This document shows positions 23,764-32,785 of a stretch of 64,000 nt of DNA, piece after piece. Made by a program: the position numbers and the translations under genes. The notes beneath the pieces were generated by a model. That model had not been told where the DNA came from and ran no database searches. It worked only from the letters and a program-made list of their open reading frames with translations. Origin of the DNA: Paracoccaceae bacterium (lineage in GTDB: Bacteria; Pseudomonadota; Alphaproteobacteria; Rhodobacterales; Rhodobacteraceae); the NCBI GenBank assembly GCA_020637675.1, contig JACKKD010000001.1, forward strand, positions 496,001 through 560,000, in the 5' to 3' direction. Each line of letters starts with the position of its first letter. The stretch's first letter is position 1.

Positions 23764-25206
23764 ATGATCGCGGAATACGACGACTGGGACGCTGTGGCGA
23801 TGGCCGCGGAGGTTGCGAAGGGCAGCGTGTCGCCTGCCGAGCTTCTGGACGAGGCGCTGGCGCGGGTCGCCGCACGCAATCCCGCACTCAATGCCGTGGT
23901 GCTCGTGCAGGAGGAAAAGGCTCGCGCCGCCATCGCGGCGGGCCTGCCTGAGGGCCCCCTGAAGGGCGTGCCGTTCCTGATCAAGGACCTCGGCTGCGAG
24001 GCGGTGGATTTCCCCTCGCACAATGGCTCGCGGCTTCTGGCGAATACGACCTACGGCCGCGACAGCGCGATCTTCGAGCGTATCCGCGCCACGGGCGTCG
24101 TCACCTTCGGACGCACCACCTCGCCCGAGGGCGGGGTGGGGCCGGCGACCGAGGCCGCCGTCTATGGCGGCCCGACGCGCAATCCCTGGAACACGGACCG
24201 CACGCCGGGCGGCTCGTCCGGCGGGTCCGGCGCGGCGGTCGCGGCGCGGATCGTGCCGGCGGCGCATGGGTCGGACGGGGGCGGGTCGGTGCGCATCCCC
24301 GCCGCCTCCTGCGGCCTCTTCGGGATGAAGCCCACCCGCGCGCGCCTGCCCGACGGCCCCTACGCGGGCGAAGGCTGGGCGGGCATGGCGATCGACGGCT
24401 TCCTGACCCGGTCGGTCCGCGATACCGCGGTCCTTCTCGACGCCTGCGCGGGCGCCGACCTCGGCGCGCCCTACTGGGCACCGCCCCTCGGCGAGGGGCA
24501 TGTCGCCGCCATCGCCCGCCCGCCGCGCCGCATGCGGATCGCGCTTTGCGACACGACGCTGACCGGCACGATGATCCATGCCGACTGTCGCGCGGCGGTC
24601 CATTCTGCGGCGCGGGTTCTCGAAAGCCTCGGCCACCGGGTGGAGCCTGCCCGTCCCGCAGCCGACACAAGGGGCATGATGGCCGCCTGGACAAAGATCG
24701 TCGGCTGCGGCACGGCCCTTTCCGTCCGCAGGGCGCTGGCCGCGAAGGGCCGGGACCTTGCGCCGGGGGACGTGGAGGACGTGGCCCGCTCCGCCATCGC
24801 CTACGCAAAGGGGATCTCGGGCGCCGACTATCTCGACGCGGTCGGCAAGATCCATGCCTACGGGCGCGAGATGGCGGCGTTCTTCCAGGACTGGGACATC
24901 CTCCTGACGGCGACGCTCGCCGAGCCGACGGCCGAGGTCGGGCGCTTTGCCCACGCCGGCATCGGCTACGAGGATTACCGCATGGGTCCGGGGATGGTCT
25001 TCGACTACTCGCCATTCTGCGCCGCCTTCAACGCCTCGGGCCAGCCCGCCGTCTCGCTGCCGCTGCACTGGACCGGCGATGGCCTTCCCTTGGGCGTCCA
25101 TCTCGCCGCCCGCTTTGGCGCGGACGAGGAATTGATCGCGCTTTCGGCCGAGGTTGAGGCGGTCGCGCCCTGGGCGACAAGACGGCCTTTGCTGGACCGA
25201 CCGTGA
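23764..25206 (+). CDS. Amidase-signature family amidase (1)
   Basis: A 480-residue amidase with catalytic lysine in FLIKDLG (about residue 78), cis-serine in TPGGSSGGSGAAVA, and nucleophile serine in GSDGGGSVRIPAA. ATG 23764 follows GGGAGGGG. It precedes a PotABCD-type transporter by 177 nt, and a second amidase follows that transporter. It probably hydrolyses an imported amide; the substrate is not known. Confidence 0.9.
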   Translation: MIAEYDDWDAVAMAAEVAKGSVSPAELLDEALARVAARNPALNAVVLVQEEKARAAIAAGLPEGPLKGVPFLIKDLGCEAVDFPSHNGSRLLANTTYGRDSAIFERIRATGVVTFGRTTSPEGGVGPATEAAVYGGPTRNPWNTDRTPGGSSGGSGAAVAARIVPAAHGSDGGGSVRIPAASCGLFGMKPTRARLPDGPYAGEGWAGMAIDGFLTRSVRDTAVLLDACAGADLGAPYWAPPLGEGHVAAIARPPRRMRIALCDTTLTGTMIHADCRAAVHSAARVLESLGHRVEPARPAADTRGMMAAWTKIVGCGTALSVRRALAAKGRDLAPGDVEDVARSAIAYAKGISGADYLDAVGKIHAYGREMAAFFQDWDILLTATLAEPTAEVGRFAHAGIGYEDYRMGPGMVFDYSPFCAAFNASGQPAVSLPLHWTGDGLPLGVHLAARFGADEELIALSAEVEAVAPWATRRPLLDRP

Positions 25207-25231
25207 CCGCGTCGGCCGCCGGTCAGTCCGG

Positions 25232-25353
25232 GTTTGATCATGCCGAAGGCACCCCGCTCCGCCGCGAAGGAAGTGGAGGAATCGTTTGACAGCAAATGTC
25301 AGCTTGGCCGACGATCAGGCCGAACGATGGCGCCGGCCCAAAAATGATCAAAC
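25232..25353. promoter_or_regulatory. Candidate operator cluster for the Pot operon
   Basis: In the 177-nt spacer before the Pot operon, GTTTGATCAT (25232-25241) and its exact reverse complement ATGATCAAAC (25344-25353) are separated by 102 nt. Between them is another GTTTGA-type site, TTTGACAGCAAATGTCA (25285-25301), with TGACA/TGTCA arms. Repeated GTTTGA half-sites suggest a looping or cooperative repressor. No regulator gene is adjacent. Confidence 0.5.
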
Positions 25354-25383
25354 AATGGCGACCAGCAGGGAAGGAATAATAAC

Positions 25384-26451
25384 GTGACCGAGGCCCCTGC
25401 CGTCGAGGCACGCAGCGCGGTGAAGGAATTCGGCCAGGGCGAGACGGCGGTTCGCGCGCTCGATACCGTGTCCGTGGCGATCCGCAAGGGTGAGTTCTTC
25501 ACGCTCCTTGGCCCGTCGGGTTGCGGCAAGACCACGCTCCTCAGGCTCATCGCGGGCTTCGACAGTACGACCTCGGGCGCGATCCTGATCGACGGCGAGG
25601 ACGTGTCGGAGTTGCCGCCGAACCGCCGCCCGGTGAACACCGTCTTCCAGAGCTACGCGCTCTTTCCCCACCTCACGGTCGCCCAGAACGTGGCGTTCGG
25701 GCTCGAGATGCTCGGCCGTCCGAAGGGCGAGGTCGCGGCGCGGACGGCCGAGATGCTGGCATTGGTGAAGCTCGACCAGTTGGCCGGGCGCAAGACTTCG
25801 CAGCTTTCGGGCGGCCAGCAGCAGCGCGTGGCGCTGGCACGCGCGCTCGCGCCGCGGCCGAAGGTGCTTCTCCTCGACGAGCCCCTGTCGGCGCTCGACC
25901 TCAAGCTCAGGAAGGAGATGCAGGGCGAACTGAAGCGGCTGCAACTGGAAACCGGCATCACCTTCGTCTTCGTGACGCATGACCAGGAAGAGGCGCTGAC
26001 GATGTCCGACCGGATCGGCGTCATGTCCGGCGGCCGCATCCTCCAGATCGGCACCCCGCGCGAGATCTACGCCCATCCGACGAACCGCTTCGTCGCCGAC
26101 TTCATCGGCGAGACCAACTTCCTTTCGGCCCGGGTGCGCGGCGGCAAGGCGGTCTTCGGCGGCGGCGTCGAGGTTCCCCTTTCCCGCCCCGCCGCGGACG
26201 GCGATGTCACGATCGCGATCCGGCCCGAGCACATGCGGCTCGTCCCGCAGGGCATGGCCGGGGCACTTTCGGGAACGGTCAGCCATGCGATCTATTTCGG
26301 CACCGACAGCCACGTCCACCTGAAGCTGATCGACGGGACGGAGATCGTCGTCCGCCAGCAGACCGACCCCGACGGCAGCGGCGGGCCGAAGCCGGGCGCC
26401 GTCCTCGGCGTGAGCTTCCCGCCGGCGGCGGTCCAGGTGCTGGAGGACTGA
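25384..26451 (+). CDS. potA: Polyamine-type ABC transporter ATP-binding protein (PotA-like, locus 1)
   Basis: A 355-residue ATPase with Walker A GPSGCGKTT (about residues 42-50), signature LSGGQQQRVALA, Walker B VLLLDEPLSALD, H-loop FVTHDQEEA, and a C-terminal TOBE domain (about residues 275-350). GTG 25384 is the start. It is followed by two permeases and a binding protein in the standard PotABCD order, with 1-26 nt gaps or overlaps. Confidence 0.92.
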   Translation: MTEAPAVEARSAVKEFGQGETAVRALDTVSVAIRKGEFFTLLGPSGCGKTTLLRLIAGFDSTTSGAILIDGEDVSELPPNRRPVNTVFQSYALFPHLTVAQNVAFGLEMLGRPKGEVAARTAEMLALVKLDQLAGRKTSQLSGGQQQRVALARALAPRPKVLLLDEPLSALDLKLRKEMQGELKRLQLETGITFVFVTHDQEEALTMSDRIGVMSGGRILQIGTPREIYAHPTNRFVADFIGETNFLSARVRGGKAVFGGGVEVPLSRPAADGDVTIAIRPEHMRLVPQGMAGALSGTVSHAIYFGTDSHVHLKLIDGTEIVVRQQTDPDGSGGPKPGAVLGVSFPPAAVQVLED

Positions 26452-26452
26452 G

Positions 26453-27361
26453 ATGAGCCTCGCCGAAGCCCGACGCGAGCGAGATCAGGTGCGGCGCAGC
26501 TGGCTTCTCAGCCTGCCCGCGCTCTTCCTCCTCGCGATCGGGGCCATCGGGCCCCTGTTCATCATGGTCGTCTATTCCTTCCTGACACCGGGCAAGTACG
26601 GCAACGTCGAATGGATCTTCTCCACCGACGCCTGGCGCGGAATCATCTTCACAAAGGACATCTTCGACGAGACGCTGAAGCTTGCGGACGCACATCTGAC
26701 GATCTTCTGGCGCTCGGTGAAGCTCTCGTTCCTGACCACGGTCTTCACCTTCGTCGTGGGCTTCCCCACAGCCTGGTTCATCGCCACGCAGCCGCCGCGC
26801 TGGCGGCCCTTCTGGCTCTTCCTCATCACCATTCCGTTCTGGACCAACCTCCTGATCCGCACCTTCGCGATCAACCAGATCATCCGGACGGAAGGCCTGC
26901 TGAACACGATCCTCCTGAAGGTCGGGATCATCTCGACGCCACTGAACCTGCTCTACACCGACACGGCGGTGTTCATCGGCATGACCTATGTCTACCTGCC
27001 GCTGATGGTGCTGCCGCTTTATGCCGCCATCGACCGCTTCGACCACCGGCTTCTGGAGGCGGGCTATGACCTCTATGCAAGCCGGATGGCGGTGCTGAGA
27101 CGGATCATCTTCCCGATCGTGAAGCCGGGGATCGTCGCGGGTTCCATCCTGGTCTTCATCCCCTCGCTCGGCGCCTATGTCACCCCGCGCATCCTCGGTG
27201 GCGGGCGCAACATGATGATCGGCAATTTCATCGAGCTGCAGTTCGGACAGGGGCGCAACTGGCCTCTCGGCGCCGCGCTTTCCGTCGTGCTCCTTCTCAT
27301 CGTGACGGCGGCTCTTCTCGTCTACGTGAAGTTCGCGAACCGGGAGGGCGGGCATGGCTAG
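26453..27361 (+). CDS. potB: Polyamine-type ABC transporter permease (PotB-like, locus 1)
   Basis: A 302-residue permease. The first hydrophobic segment lies at about residues 17-40, followed by a periplasmic loop and the BPD domain with an EAA-type loop (LLEAGYDLYASRMAVLRRI, about residue 200). It starts 1 nt after PotA and overlaps the next permease by 8 nt. Confidence 0.9.
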   Translation: MSLAEARRERDQVRRSWLLSLPALFLLAIGAIGPLFIMVVYSFLTPGKYGNVEWIFSTDAWRGIIFTKDIFDETLKLADAHLTIFWRSVKLSFLTTVFTFVVGFPTAWFIATQPPRWRPFWLFLITIPFWTNLLIRTFAINQIIRTEGLLNTILLKVGIISTPLNLLYTDTAVFIGMTYVYLPLMVLPLYAAIDRFDHRLLEAGYDLYASRMAVLRRIIFPIVKPGIVAGSILVFIPSLGAYVTPRILGGGRNMMIGNFIELQFGQGRNWPLGAALSVVLLLIVTAALLVYVKFANREGGHG

Positions 27362-28157
27362 GGGCACCTTCACCGTCACCCGCCTGCCGGGGTTCAACGG
27401 CATCGCGATCGCCGTCTTCGTGGCGCTCTACGCGCCCATCGCCATGCTCGTCGTCAATTCCTTCAATGCCGGCGATTCGATCGCGATCTGGGAAGGCACC
27501 TCGCTGCGCTGGTACGAACGCGCCTGGGCCAACGCGCAGGTGAAGGACGCGACGTTGCGTTCGCTGATCATCGCGACCACGGCGGCCACGGTGGCCACCA
27601 TCGCCGCGACCATGGTGGCGCTCGCCACCACGCGGAAGAAGCCCTTCCGCGGCCAGACCGCCGTCTATGTCGCCATCAACCAGCCCCTGATGGTGCCGGA
27701 GATCGTCACGGCGGTGGCACTTCTGATCTTCTTCGCCACGATCAAGGTGGCGACGGGTTACCAGGGGCTCGGCTATCTGATCCTCGCCCACACCGCCTTC
27801 TGCATTCCCTTCGCCTACCTGCCGATTCGCGCCCGGCTCGAAGGGATGGACATGACGCTCGAGACGGCCGCCGCGGATCTCTATGCCACGCACTGGCGCA
27901 CCTTCCGCTACGTGACGCTGCCGCTGATGGCGCCCGGCATCCTCGCGGGCTTCATGCTCGCCTTCGTGACCTCGCTCGACGACGTGGTCATCACGCTCTT
28001 TGTCAAATCGGCGGGGCAGGATACGCTGCCGACCTACCTCCTCGGCCAGATCCGACGCCAGGTGACGGGCGAGGTGAACGCGATCTCGACGGTGCTCCTG
28101 TGCCTGACGGTCGCGCTCCTGACCACCTTCTTCCTGCTCACGCGGAAGAAGTCATGA
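27354..28157 (+). CDS. potC: Polyamine-type ABC transporter permease (PotC-like, locus 1)
   Basis: A 267-residue permease with six hydrophobic segments and EAA loop LETAAADLYATHWRTFRYVT (about residue 165). SLDDVVITLF near residue 205 is typical of PotC. It pairs with the PotB-like permease. Confidence 0.9.
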   Translation: MARGTFTVTRLPGFNGIAIAVFVALYAPIAMLVVNSFNAGDSIAIWEGTSLRWYERAWANAQVKDATLRSLIIATTAATVATIAATMVALATTRKKPFRGQTAVYVAINQPLMVPEIVTAVALLIFFATIKVATGYQGLGYLILAHTAFCIPFAYLPIRARLEGMDMTLETAAADLYATHWRTFRYVTLPLMAPGILAGFMLAFVTSLDDVVITLFVKSAGQDTLPTYLLGQIRRQVTGEVNAISTVLLCLTVALLTTFFLLTRKKS

Positions 28158-28183
28158 AAAACCACTGAACCAGGGAGACCACC

Positions 28184-29209
28184 ATGAAGATCCACCTTTC
28201 CGCCCTCGCCCTGCTCCTCGGCACGGCCGGCGCGGCCTTTGCCGAAGGCGAGCTCCAGCTCTTCAACTGGGGAGACTACACGAACCCCGAATTGATCAAG
28301 AAGTTCGAGGCGGAGACCGGGATCAAGGTCACGATCACCGACTACGATTCGAATGACACCGCGCTCGCCAAGATCGAGGCCGGCGGCGCCGGCTTCGACC
28401 TCGTGGTGCCCTCGGCGAACTACGTGCAGATCTACGTGGAGAAGGGCCTCGCGCAGGAACTGGACCTGACGAAGTTCTCCAACCACGGCAACATCGCGCC
28501 CGAATGGATGGACGTCGCCTACGATCCGGGCCGCAAGTTCTCGATCCCGTGGCAGTGGGGCTCGACCGGGGTCGCCGTGAACAAGACCGCGTATTCGGGC
28601 GACATCAACACCTCGGCCATCTTCATGGACCCGCCGGAGGAACTCGTCGGCAAGGTCAACGTCACGCCCGAGATGAACGACGTGCTGTCGCTCGCCATCA
28701 TGTACATGGGCGGCGAGCCCTGCACCGAGGATACCGAGGTGCTGAAGAAAGTCCGCGACAAGCTTCTGGAAGCGAAGCCCAAGTGGCAGTCGATGGACTA
28801 CGGCATGACCGAGAAGATGGCGGCGAACGACGTCATGGCCTCGGTCTACTGGAACGGCGCGATCTTCCGCGCGCGGCTCGCCAACCCCGATGTCGTCTAC
28901 GGCTATCCGAAGGAAGGCTATCCGCTGTGGATGGACCAGGTGATGCTCCTGAAGGACGCCAAGAACGTCGAGGAAGCCTACAAGTTCCTCGACTTCATCA
29001 TGGTGCCGGAGAACGCGGCGCTGATCTCGGCCTTCGCGCGCTATGCCAACGGGATCGCCGGTTCCGACGCCTTCATGCCCGAGGACATGAAGACGGCGCC
29101 CGAGATCGTCGTGCCCGAGGAGTTCAAGGCCGCGGGCAAGTTCCTGCCGACCTGCTCGCCGAAGGCGCAGGAATACTACACGGCGATCTGGACCGAGCTG
29201 CAGAAGTGA
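28184..29209 (+). CDS. potD: Polyamine-type extracellular substrate-binding protein (PotD-like, locus 1)
   Basis: 341 residues with a signal peptide (cleavage after AAFA, residue 20). The mature start ELQLFNWGDYTNPELIKKFE is the PotD/PotF signature. WQWGSTGVAVN and WNGAIFRARL (about residue 225) line the polyamine pocket in the family. It ends the transporter operon; a GC hairpin follows at 29237-29259. Confidence 0.92.
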   Translation: MKIHLSALALLLGTAGAAFAEGELQLFNWGDYTNPELIKKFEAETGIKVTITDYDSNDTALAKIEAGGAGFDLVVPSANYVQIYVEKGLAQELDLTKFSNHGNIAPEWMDVAYDPGRKFSIPWQWGSTGVAVNKTAYSGDINTSAIFMDPPEELVGKVNVTPEMNDVLSLAIMYMGGEPCTEDTEVLKKVRDKLLEAKPKWQSMDYGMTEKMAANDVMASVYWNGAIFRARLANPDVVYGYPKEGYPLWMDQVMLLKDAKNVEEAYKFLDFIMVPENAALISAFARYANGIAGSDAFMPEDMKTAPEIVVPEEFKAAGKFLPTCSPKAQEYYTAIWTELQK

Positions 29210-29236
29210 GGTTCCGGGCGCTCGCGCGCCCGCGCC

Positions 29237-29259
29237 GCCGGGGGGCATTGCCCCCCGGC
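29237..29259. terminator. Perfect GC hairpin after potD
   Basis: Arms GCCGGGGGGC and GCCCCCCGGC (10 bp, perfect) with an ATT loop, 28 nt after the potD stop and 39 nt before the second amidase. No T-run follows, so it may attenuate rather than stop transcription, or stabilise the upstream mRNA. It resembles the hairpins at 9959 and 39465. Confidence 0.6.
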
Positions 29260-29297
29260 TTGACCAGGGTGTTTGCGACACGAAGAAGCCTCGACGC

Positions 29298-30731
29298 ATG
29301 GACGTGACCAGCCTTCCGGCCTGCGAGCTTGCGCGGGCGCTGCGGGGCGGCCGCCTCGCCGCGCGCGAGGTCGTGGCGGCCTTCCTTGACCGGATCGAGG
29401 CGACGAACCCCGCCCTCAACGCCATCGTCACGCTGCGGCCCCGCGAGGAGCTTCTGGCCGAGGCCGAGGCGGCGGACCGGGCAGGTCCTGGCGGACCGCT
29501 CTGGGGTCTGCCCGTCGCGGTCAAGGATCTCGTGGCGACGAAGGGGATGCGCACGACCTTCGGCTCGCCCCTCCATGCCGGCCATGTCCCGGTGGCGGAC
29601 GACCTCTTGGCGGCGCGGATGCGGGCGGCAGGGGCGATCCTGATCGGCAAGACCAACACGCCGGAGTGGGGCCACGGATCGCACACGTTCAACCCGGTCT
29701 TCGGCGCGACGCGGAACCCCTATGACCTGACCCGAAGCGCGGGCGGATCTTCGGGCGGCGCGGCAGCGGCGCTGGCGGCGCGGATGGTGCCCGTCGCCGA
29801 CGGGTCGGACATGATGGGGTCACTGAGGAATCCCGCCGCCTTCTGCAACGTATACGGCTTCCGCCCCTCCTGGGGCCTCGTGCCGCAGGACGCGGATGGC
29901 GACACATTCCTGGCCACGCTTGCAACCGAGGGTCCGATGGCGCGCACGCCGGGCGACCTCGCGCTTCTCCTCTCCGTGCTCGCCGGGCCCAACCCCGAGG
30001 CGCCCTTCGGCCGGCCTGCCGAGGATTTCGCCGCGCGCTTCGGCGGCGACCTGAAGGGAAGGCGGATCGGCTGGCTCGGCGACTGGGGCGGCGCCTATGT
30101 GATGGAGCCGGGAATTGTCGAGACCTGCGAGGCGGCGCTGAAGGTCTTCGAGACGCTCGGCGCGATTGTCGAGCCGATTGCCCCACCCTTCCCGGCCGAG
30201 GCGCTCTGGTCGGCCTGGGTCACGCTCCGCGCCGGACTGAACGCCGGCGCCAAGCGCGACATGGCGGCCGATCCGGCGAAGCGGGCGCTGACGAAACCCG
30301 AGACACTCTGGGAGATCGATCAGGGCGCCTCCGTCACCATGGCGGAGTTCTATACGGCGAGCGTCACCCGCTCGCGCTGGTACGCCCGCGCGGCGAGGGT
30401 CTTTGCCCGGTTCGACGCGCTGGCCCTGCCGGCGGCGCAGGTCTGGCCCTTCCCGGTCGAATGGCGCTGGCCCGCCGAGATCGCCGGGCGGAAGATGGAC
30501 ACCTATCACCGCTGGATGGAGGTGGTTGTGCCCGTCAGCCTCGCGGGCCTGCCGTGCCTCGCGCTGCCCGCGGGGTTTTCGGGCGCGGGCCTGCCGACGG
30601 GGCTCCAGTTGTTCGGCCCGACGGGCGCCGATGCCGCGATCCTTGGCATGGGCGAGGCCTACCATCGTGCCACCGACTGGCCCGGCCGCCGGCCTCCTCC
30701 GCTTCAGCCAAAGCCCCCCAGCGACCCGTAA
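29298..30731 (+). CDS. Amidase-signature family amidase (2)
   Basis: A 477-residue amidase with lysine in PVAVKDLVA (about residue 77), SAGGSSGGAAAALA, and nucleophile region DGSDMMGSLRNPAAF. The DMMGS sequence replaces the usual DTGGS but keeps the serine. It follows the Pot operon by 88 nt. Its last 28 nt overlap the convergent carbamoylputrescine amidase gene. It may act on the imported polyamine derivative. Confidence 0.88.
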   Translation: MDVTSLPACELARALRGGRLAAREVVAAFLDRIEATNPALNAIVTLRPREELLAEAEAADRAGPGGPLWGLPVAVKDLVATKGMRTTFGSPLHAGHVPVADDLLAARMRAAGAILIGKTNTPEWGHGSHTFNPVFGATRNPYDLTRSAGGSSGGAAAALAARMVPVADGSDMMGSLRNPAAFCNVYGFRPSWGLVPQDADGDTFLATLATEGPMARTPGDLALLLSVLAGPNPEAPFGRPAEDFAARFGGDLKGRRIGWLGDWGGAYVMEPGIVETCEAALKVFETLGAIVEPIAPPFPAEALWSAWVTLRAGLNAGAKRDMAADPAKRALTKPETLWEIDQGASVTMAEFYTASVTRSRWYARAARVFARFDALALPAAQVWPFPVEWRWPAEIAGRKMDTYHRWMEVVVPVSLAGLPCLALPAGFSGAGLPTGLQLFGPTGADAAILGMGEAYHRATDWPGRRPPPLQPKPPSDP

Positions 30732-31564
30732 AGCTCCGGCCGCCGGTCCCGGAAAAGGCCCCAGCTGCGCCGAAGGTCGCGGATGGCGTCGAGGTCGAAG
30801 CTTGCAAGCCGGACGTCCTCCGACACGCGGTCGGCCTGCGTGACGATCCCTCCGGTCTGGTCGGCAACGAAGGAAGTGCCGTAGAAGGTGACCTCGCGCC
30901 CCTGCTGCACCTCGCGGCCGATCCGGTTCGATGCCGCGACCGGCAGGATGTTCGCAGCCGCGTGGCCGCGCATGACCGTTTCCCAGTGCGGCTGGCTGTC
31001 GTAGTCCGGCGCGGGCGGCTCCGACCCGATCGCGGTCGGGTAGAGAAGCATCTCGGCCCCCTGGAGCGCCATGGCGCGCGCCGCCTCCGGGAACCACTGG
31101 TCCCAGCAGATGGCCACCCCGATCCGGCCGAAGGCCGTGTCCCAGACGCGGAACCCGGTGTCGCCGGGCGTGAAATAGAATTTCTCTTCGTAGCCAGGGC
31201 CTTGCGGGATGTGGCTCTTGCGGTAGGTACCTAGGATCGACCCGTCCCGATCGACCATGGCGACAGAGTTGAAATGCGCCTCGCCCGCGCGTTCGAAGAC
31301 CGAGACGGGCAGCACGACCCCCAGCTCGCGCGCAAGCGCCGCAAAGCGGGCGACGACCGGGTGGCCCTCCATGGGCGCCGCCAGCGCGAGGTGTCGCGGC
31401 TCCTCGGTGATACAGAAATAGGGCGTGGCGAAAAGCTCCTGCAGAAGGATCACCTGTGCCCCCTCGCCCGCCGCGCGACGCACCAGCGCCTCTGCCCGGT
31501 CGAGGTTGGCTGGAAGGTCCCAGCCAGGGGCGAACTGAGTGACCGCGACCGTGACGTTCCGCAT
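30704..31564 (-). CDS. aguB: N-carbamoylputrescine amidase (nitrilase superfamily)
   Basis: A 286-residue carbon-nitrogen hydrolase releasing putrescine from N-carbamoylputrescine. The Glu-Lys-Cys triad is clear: LLQELFATPYFC, YRKSHIPQGPGYEEKFYF and GVAICWDQWFPEAAR. The FATPYFC and DQWFPE sequences are typical of AguB rather than other nitrilases. ATG 31564 has AAGGA upstream. Agmatine deiminase (aguA) is not in this window. Confidence 0.92.
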   Translation of the reverse strand: MRNVTVAVTQFAPGWDLPANLDRAEALVRRAAGEGAQVILLQELFATPYFCITEEPRHLALAAPMEGHPVVARFAALARELGVVLPVSVFERAGEAHFNSVAMVDRDGSILGTYRKSHIPQGPGYEEKFYFTPGDTGFRVWDTAFGRIGVAICWDQWFPEAARAMALQGAEMLLYPTAIGSEPPAPDYDSQPHWETVMRGHAAANILPVAASNRIGREVQQGREVTFYGTSFVADQTGGIVTQADRVSEDVRLASFDLDAIRDLRRSWGLFRDRRPELYGSLGGFG

Positions 31565-31628
31565 GGCGACTTCCTTTTTCCGTTGGCCGGCGCCTATCCT
31601 GTCGAAGTCCCCGAGGATTCGAAAGACC

Positions 31629-32000
31629 ATGGCAGTGCCCCCGCCCCGTTCCAGCCTGAAGATCCGCCTCGTCATGGGCGGCCGCGGCGACTGGCTCGGC
31701 CCGGGCAAGGCGGACCTGCTGGAAGGCATCGCGGCCACCGGCTCCATCTCGGCCGCCGGGCGCAGGATGGGGATGAGCTACAAGCGCGCCTGGGGACTGG
31801 TCGAGAACATGAACGCAATGTTCCGCGACCCGCTCGTGCGCGCGAGCCGCGGCGGCGCGGGCCATGGCGGCGCGGAACTGACCGAGGCCGGAGCGCGCGT
31901 CCTCGCGCTCTACCGCCGGATGCAGGTGACGGGCGCGGCGTCCATGGCCGAGGAGATCGCGGAGCTGGAGGCCCTCGCCGATATGTCCGAGCGGAAATAG
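31629..32000 (+). CDS. ModE-like winged-helix regulator
   Basis: 123 residues consisting of the ModE N-terminal LysR-type HTH only (LLEGIAATGSISAAGRRMGMSYKRAWGLVENMN, about residues 31-63, shown here in segments IAATGSISAAG and MSYKRAW). It has no molybdate-binding (Mop) domain. It lies 56 nt upstream of modA, same strand. Full-length ModE represses mod genes when Mo is plentiful; how this short form senses Mo is unclear. Confidence 0.88.
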   Translation: MAVPPPRSSLKIRLVMGGRGDWLGPGKADLLEGIAATGSISAAGRRMGMSYKRAWGLVENMNAMFRDPLVRASRGGAGHGGAELTEAGARVLALYRRMQVTGAASMAEEIAELEALADMSERK

Positions 32001-32056
32001 CGCTTGCCAACCGCGCGATTCTGCCGTTCTCTCCGCCGAGATATAACGGATGTCCC

Positions 32057-32785
32057 ATGCGCCTGCTTCCTGTTCTCGTTCTCCTTCTCGCCGCCACCGC
32101 CACCCGCGCGGAAACCGCGCTCATCGCCGTGGCCACGAACTTCCGCCCGGTGGCCGAGGTGCTTGCCGCCGACTTCAAGGTGGCATCGGGCCACGAGATC
32201 GCCGTGACGGCGGCGGCCACGGCGAAGCTCGCCGCCCAGGTCGAGGCCGGCGCACCCTTCGACGCCTTCCTCTCGGCCGACACCGCGACGCCCGAGCGGC
32301 TTGCCGCCGCAGGGCATGCCGATGCGACAACCGGCTTCACCTATGCGACGGGGCAGCTCGTCCTCTGGTCCTCCGATCCCGCTGCGGACCTGTCCGATCC
32401 CGTGGCGGCGCTCCGCGCCGCGACCCATGTCGCGATTGCCAACCCAGACCTCGCGCCCTATGGAAAGGCCGCCATGGAAACGATTGATTTCATGCAGGTT
32501 CAGGACGTGCTCGACATGGTGGTGACGGGCGAGAACATCGGCCAGACCCAGACGCTCGTCGCCTCGGGCGCGGCCGACCTCGGCTTCGTCGCGGCCTCCG
32601 GCATTGTCGATGCCGGTGGCGCCTCCTGGCCGGTGCCCGCGGATCATCACGCGCCGATCCGGCAGGATGCGATCCTGCTCACGCATGGAAAGGACAATGC
32701 CGCGGCCCGCGCCTTCCTCGACTACCTCAGGTCCGGTGCCGCCCGCCCGGTGATCGAGCGGTTCGGATATGTCGCAGGCGAATGA
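32057..32785 (+). CDS. modA: Molybdate ABC transporter substrate-binding protein
   Basis: 242 residues with a signal peptide (cleavage near TRAE, residue 19) and the ModA fold: VATNFRPVAEVLAADF, TAAATAKLAAQVEAGAPFDAFLSAD. GENIGQTQTLVASGAADLGFVA lies near residue 160. It binds periplasmic molybdate or tungstate. Its end overlaps modB by 4 nt. Confidence 0.95.
   Translation: MRLLPVLVLLLAATATRAETALIAVATNFRPVAEVLAADFKVASGHEIAVTAAATAKLAAQVEAGAPFDAFLSADTATPERLAAAGHADATTGFTYATGQLVLWSSDPAADLSDPVAALRAATHVAIANPDLAPYGKAAMETIDFMQVQDVLDMVVTGENIGQTQTLVASGAADLGFVAASGIVDAGGASWPVPADHHAPIRQDAILLTHGKDNAAARAFLDYLRSGAARPVIERFGYVAGE

Noticed and set aside
32001..32056. ModE box upstream of modA
   Set aside because: Only a TATAACG half-site at 32043 is visible; the left half of the known palindrome is missing.
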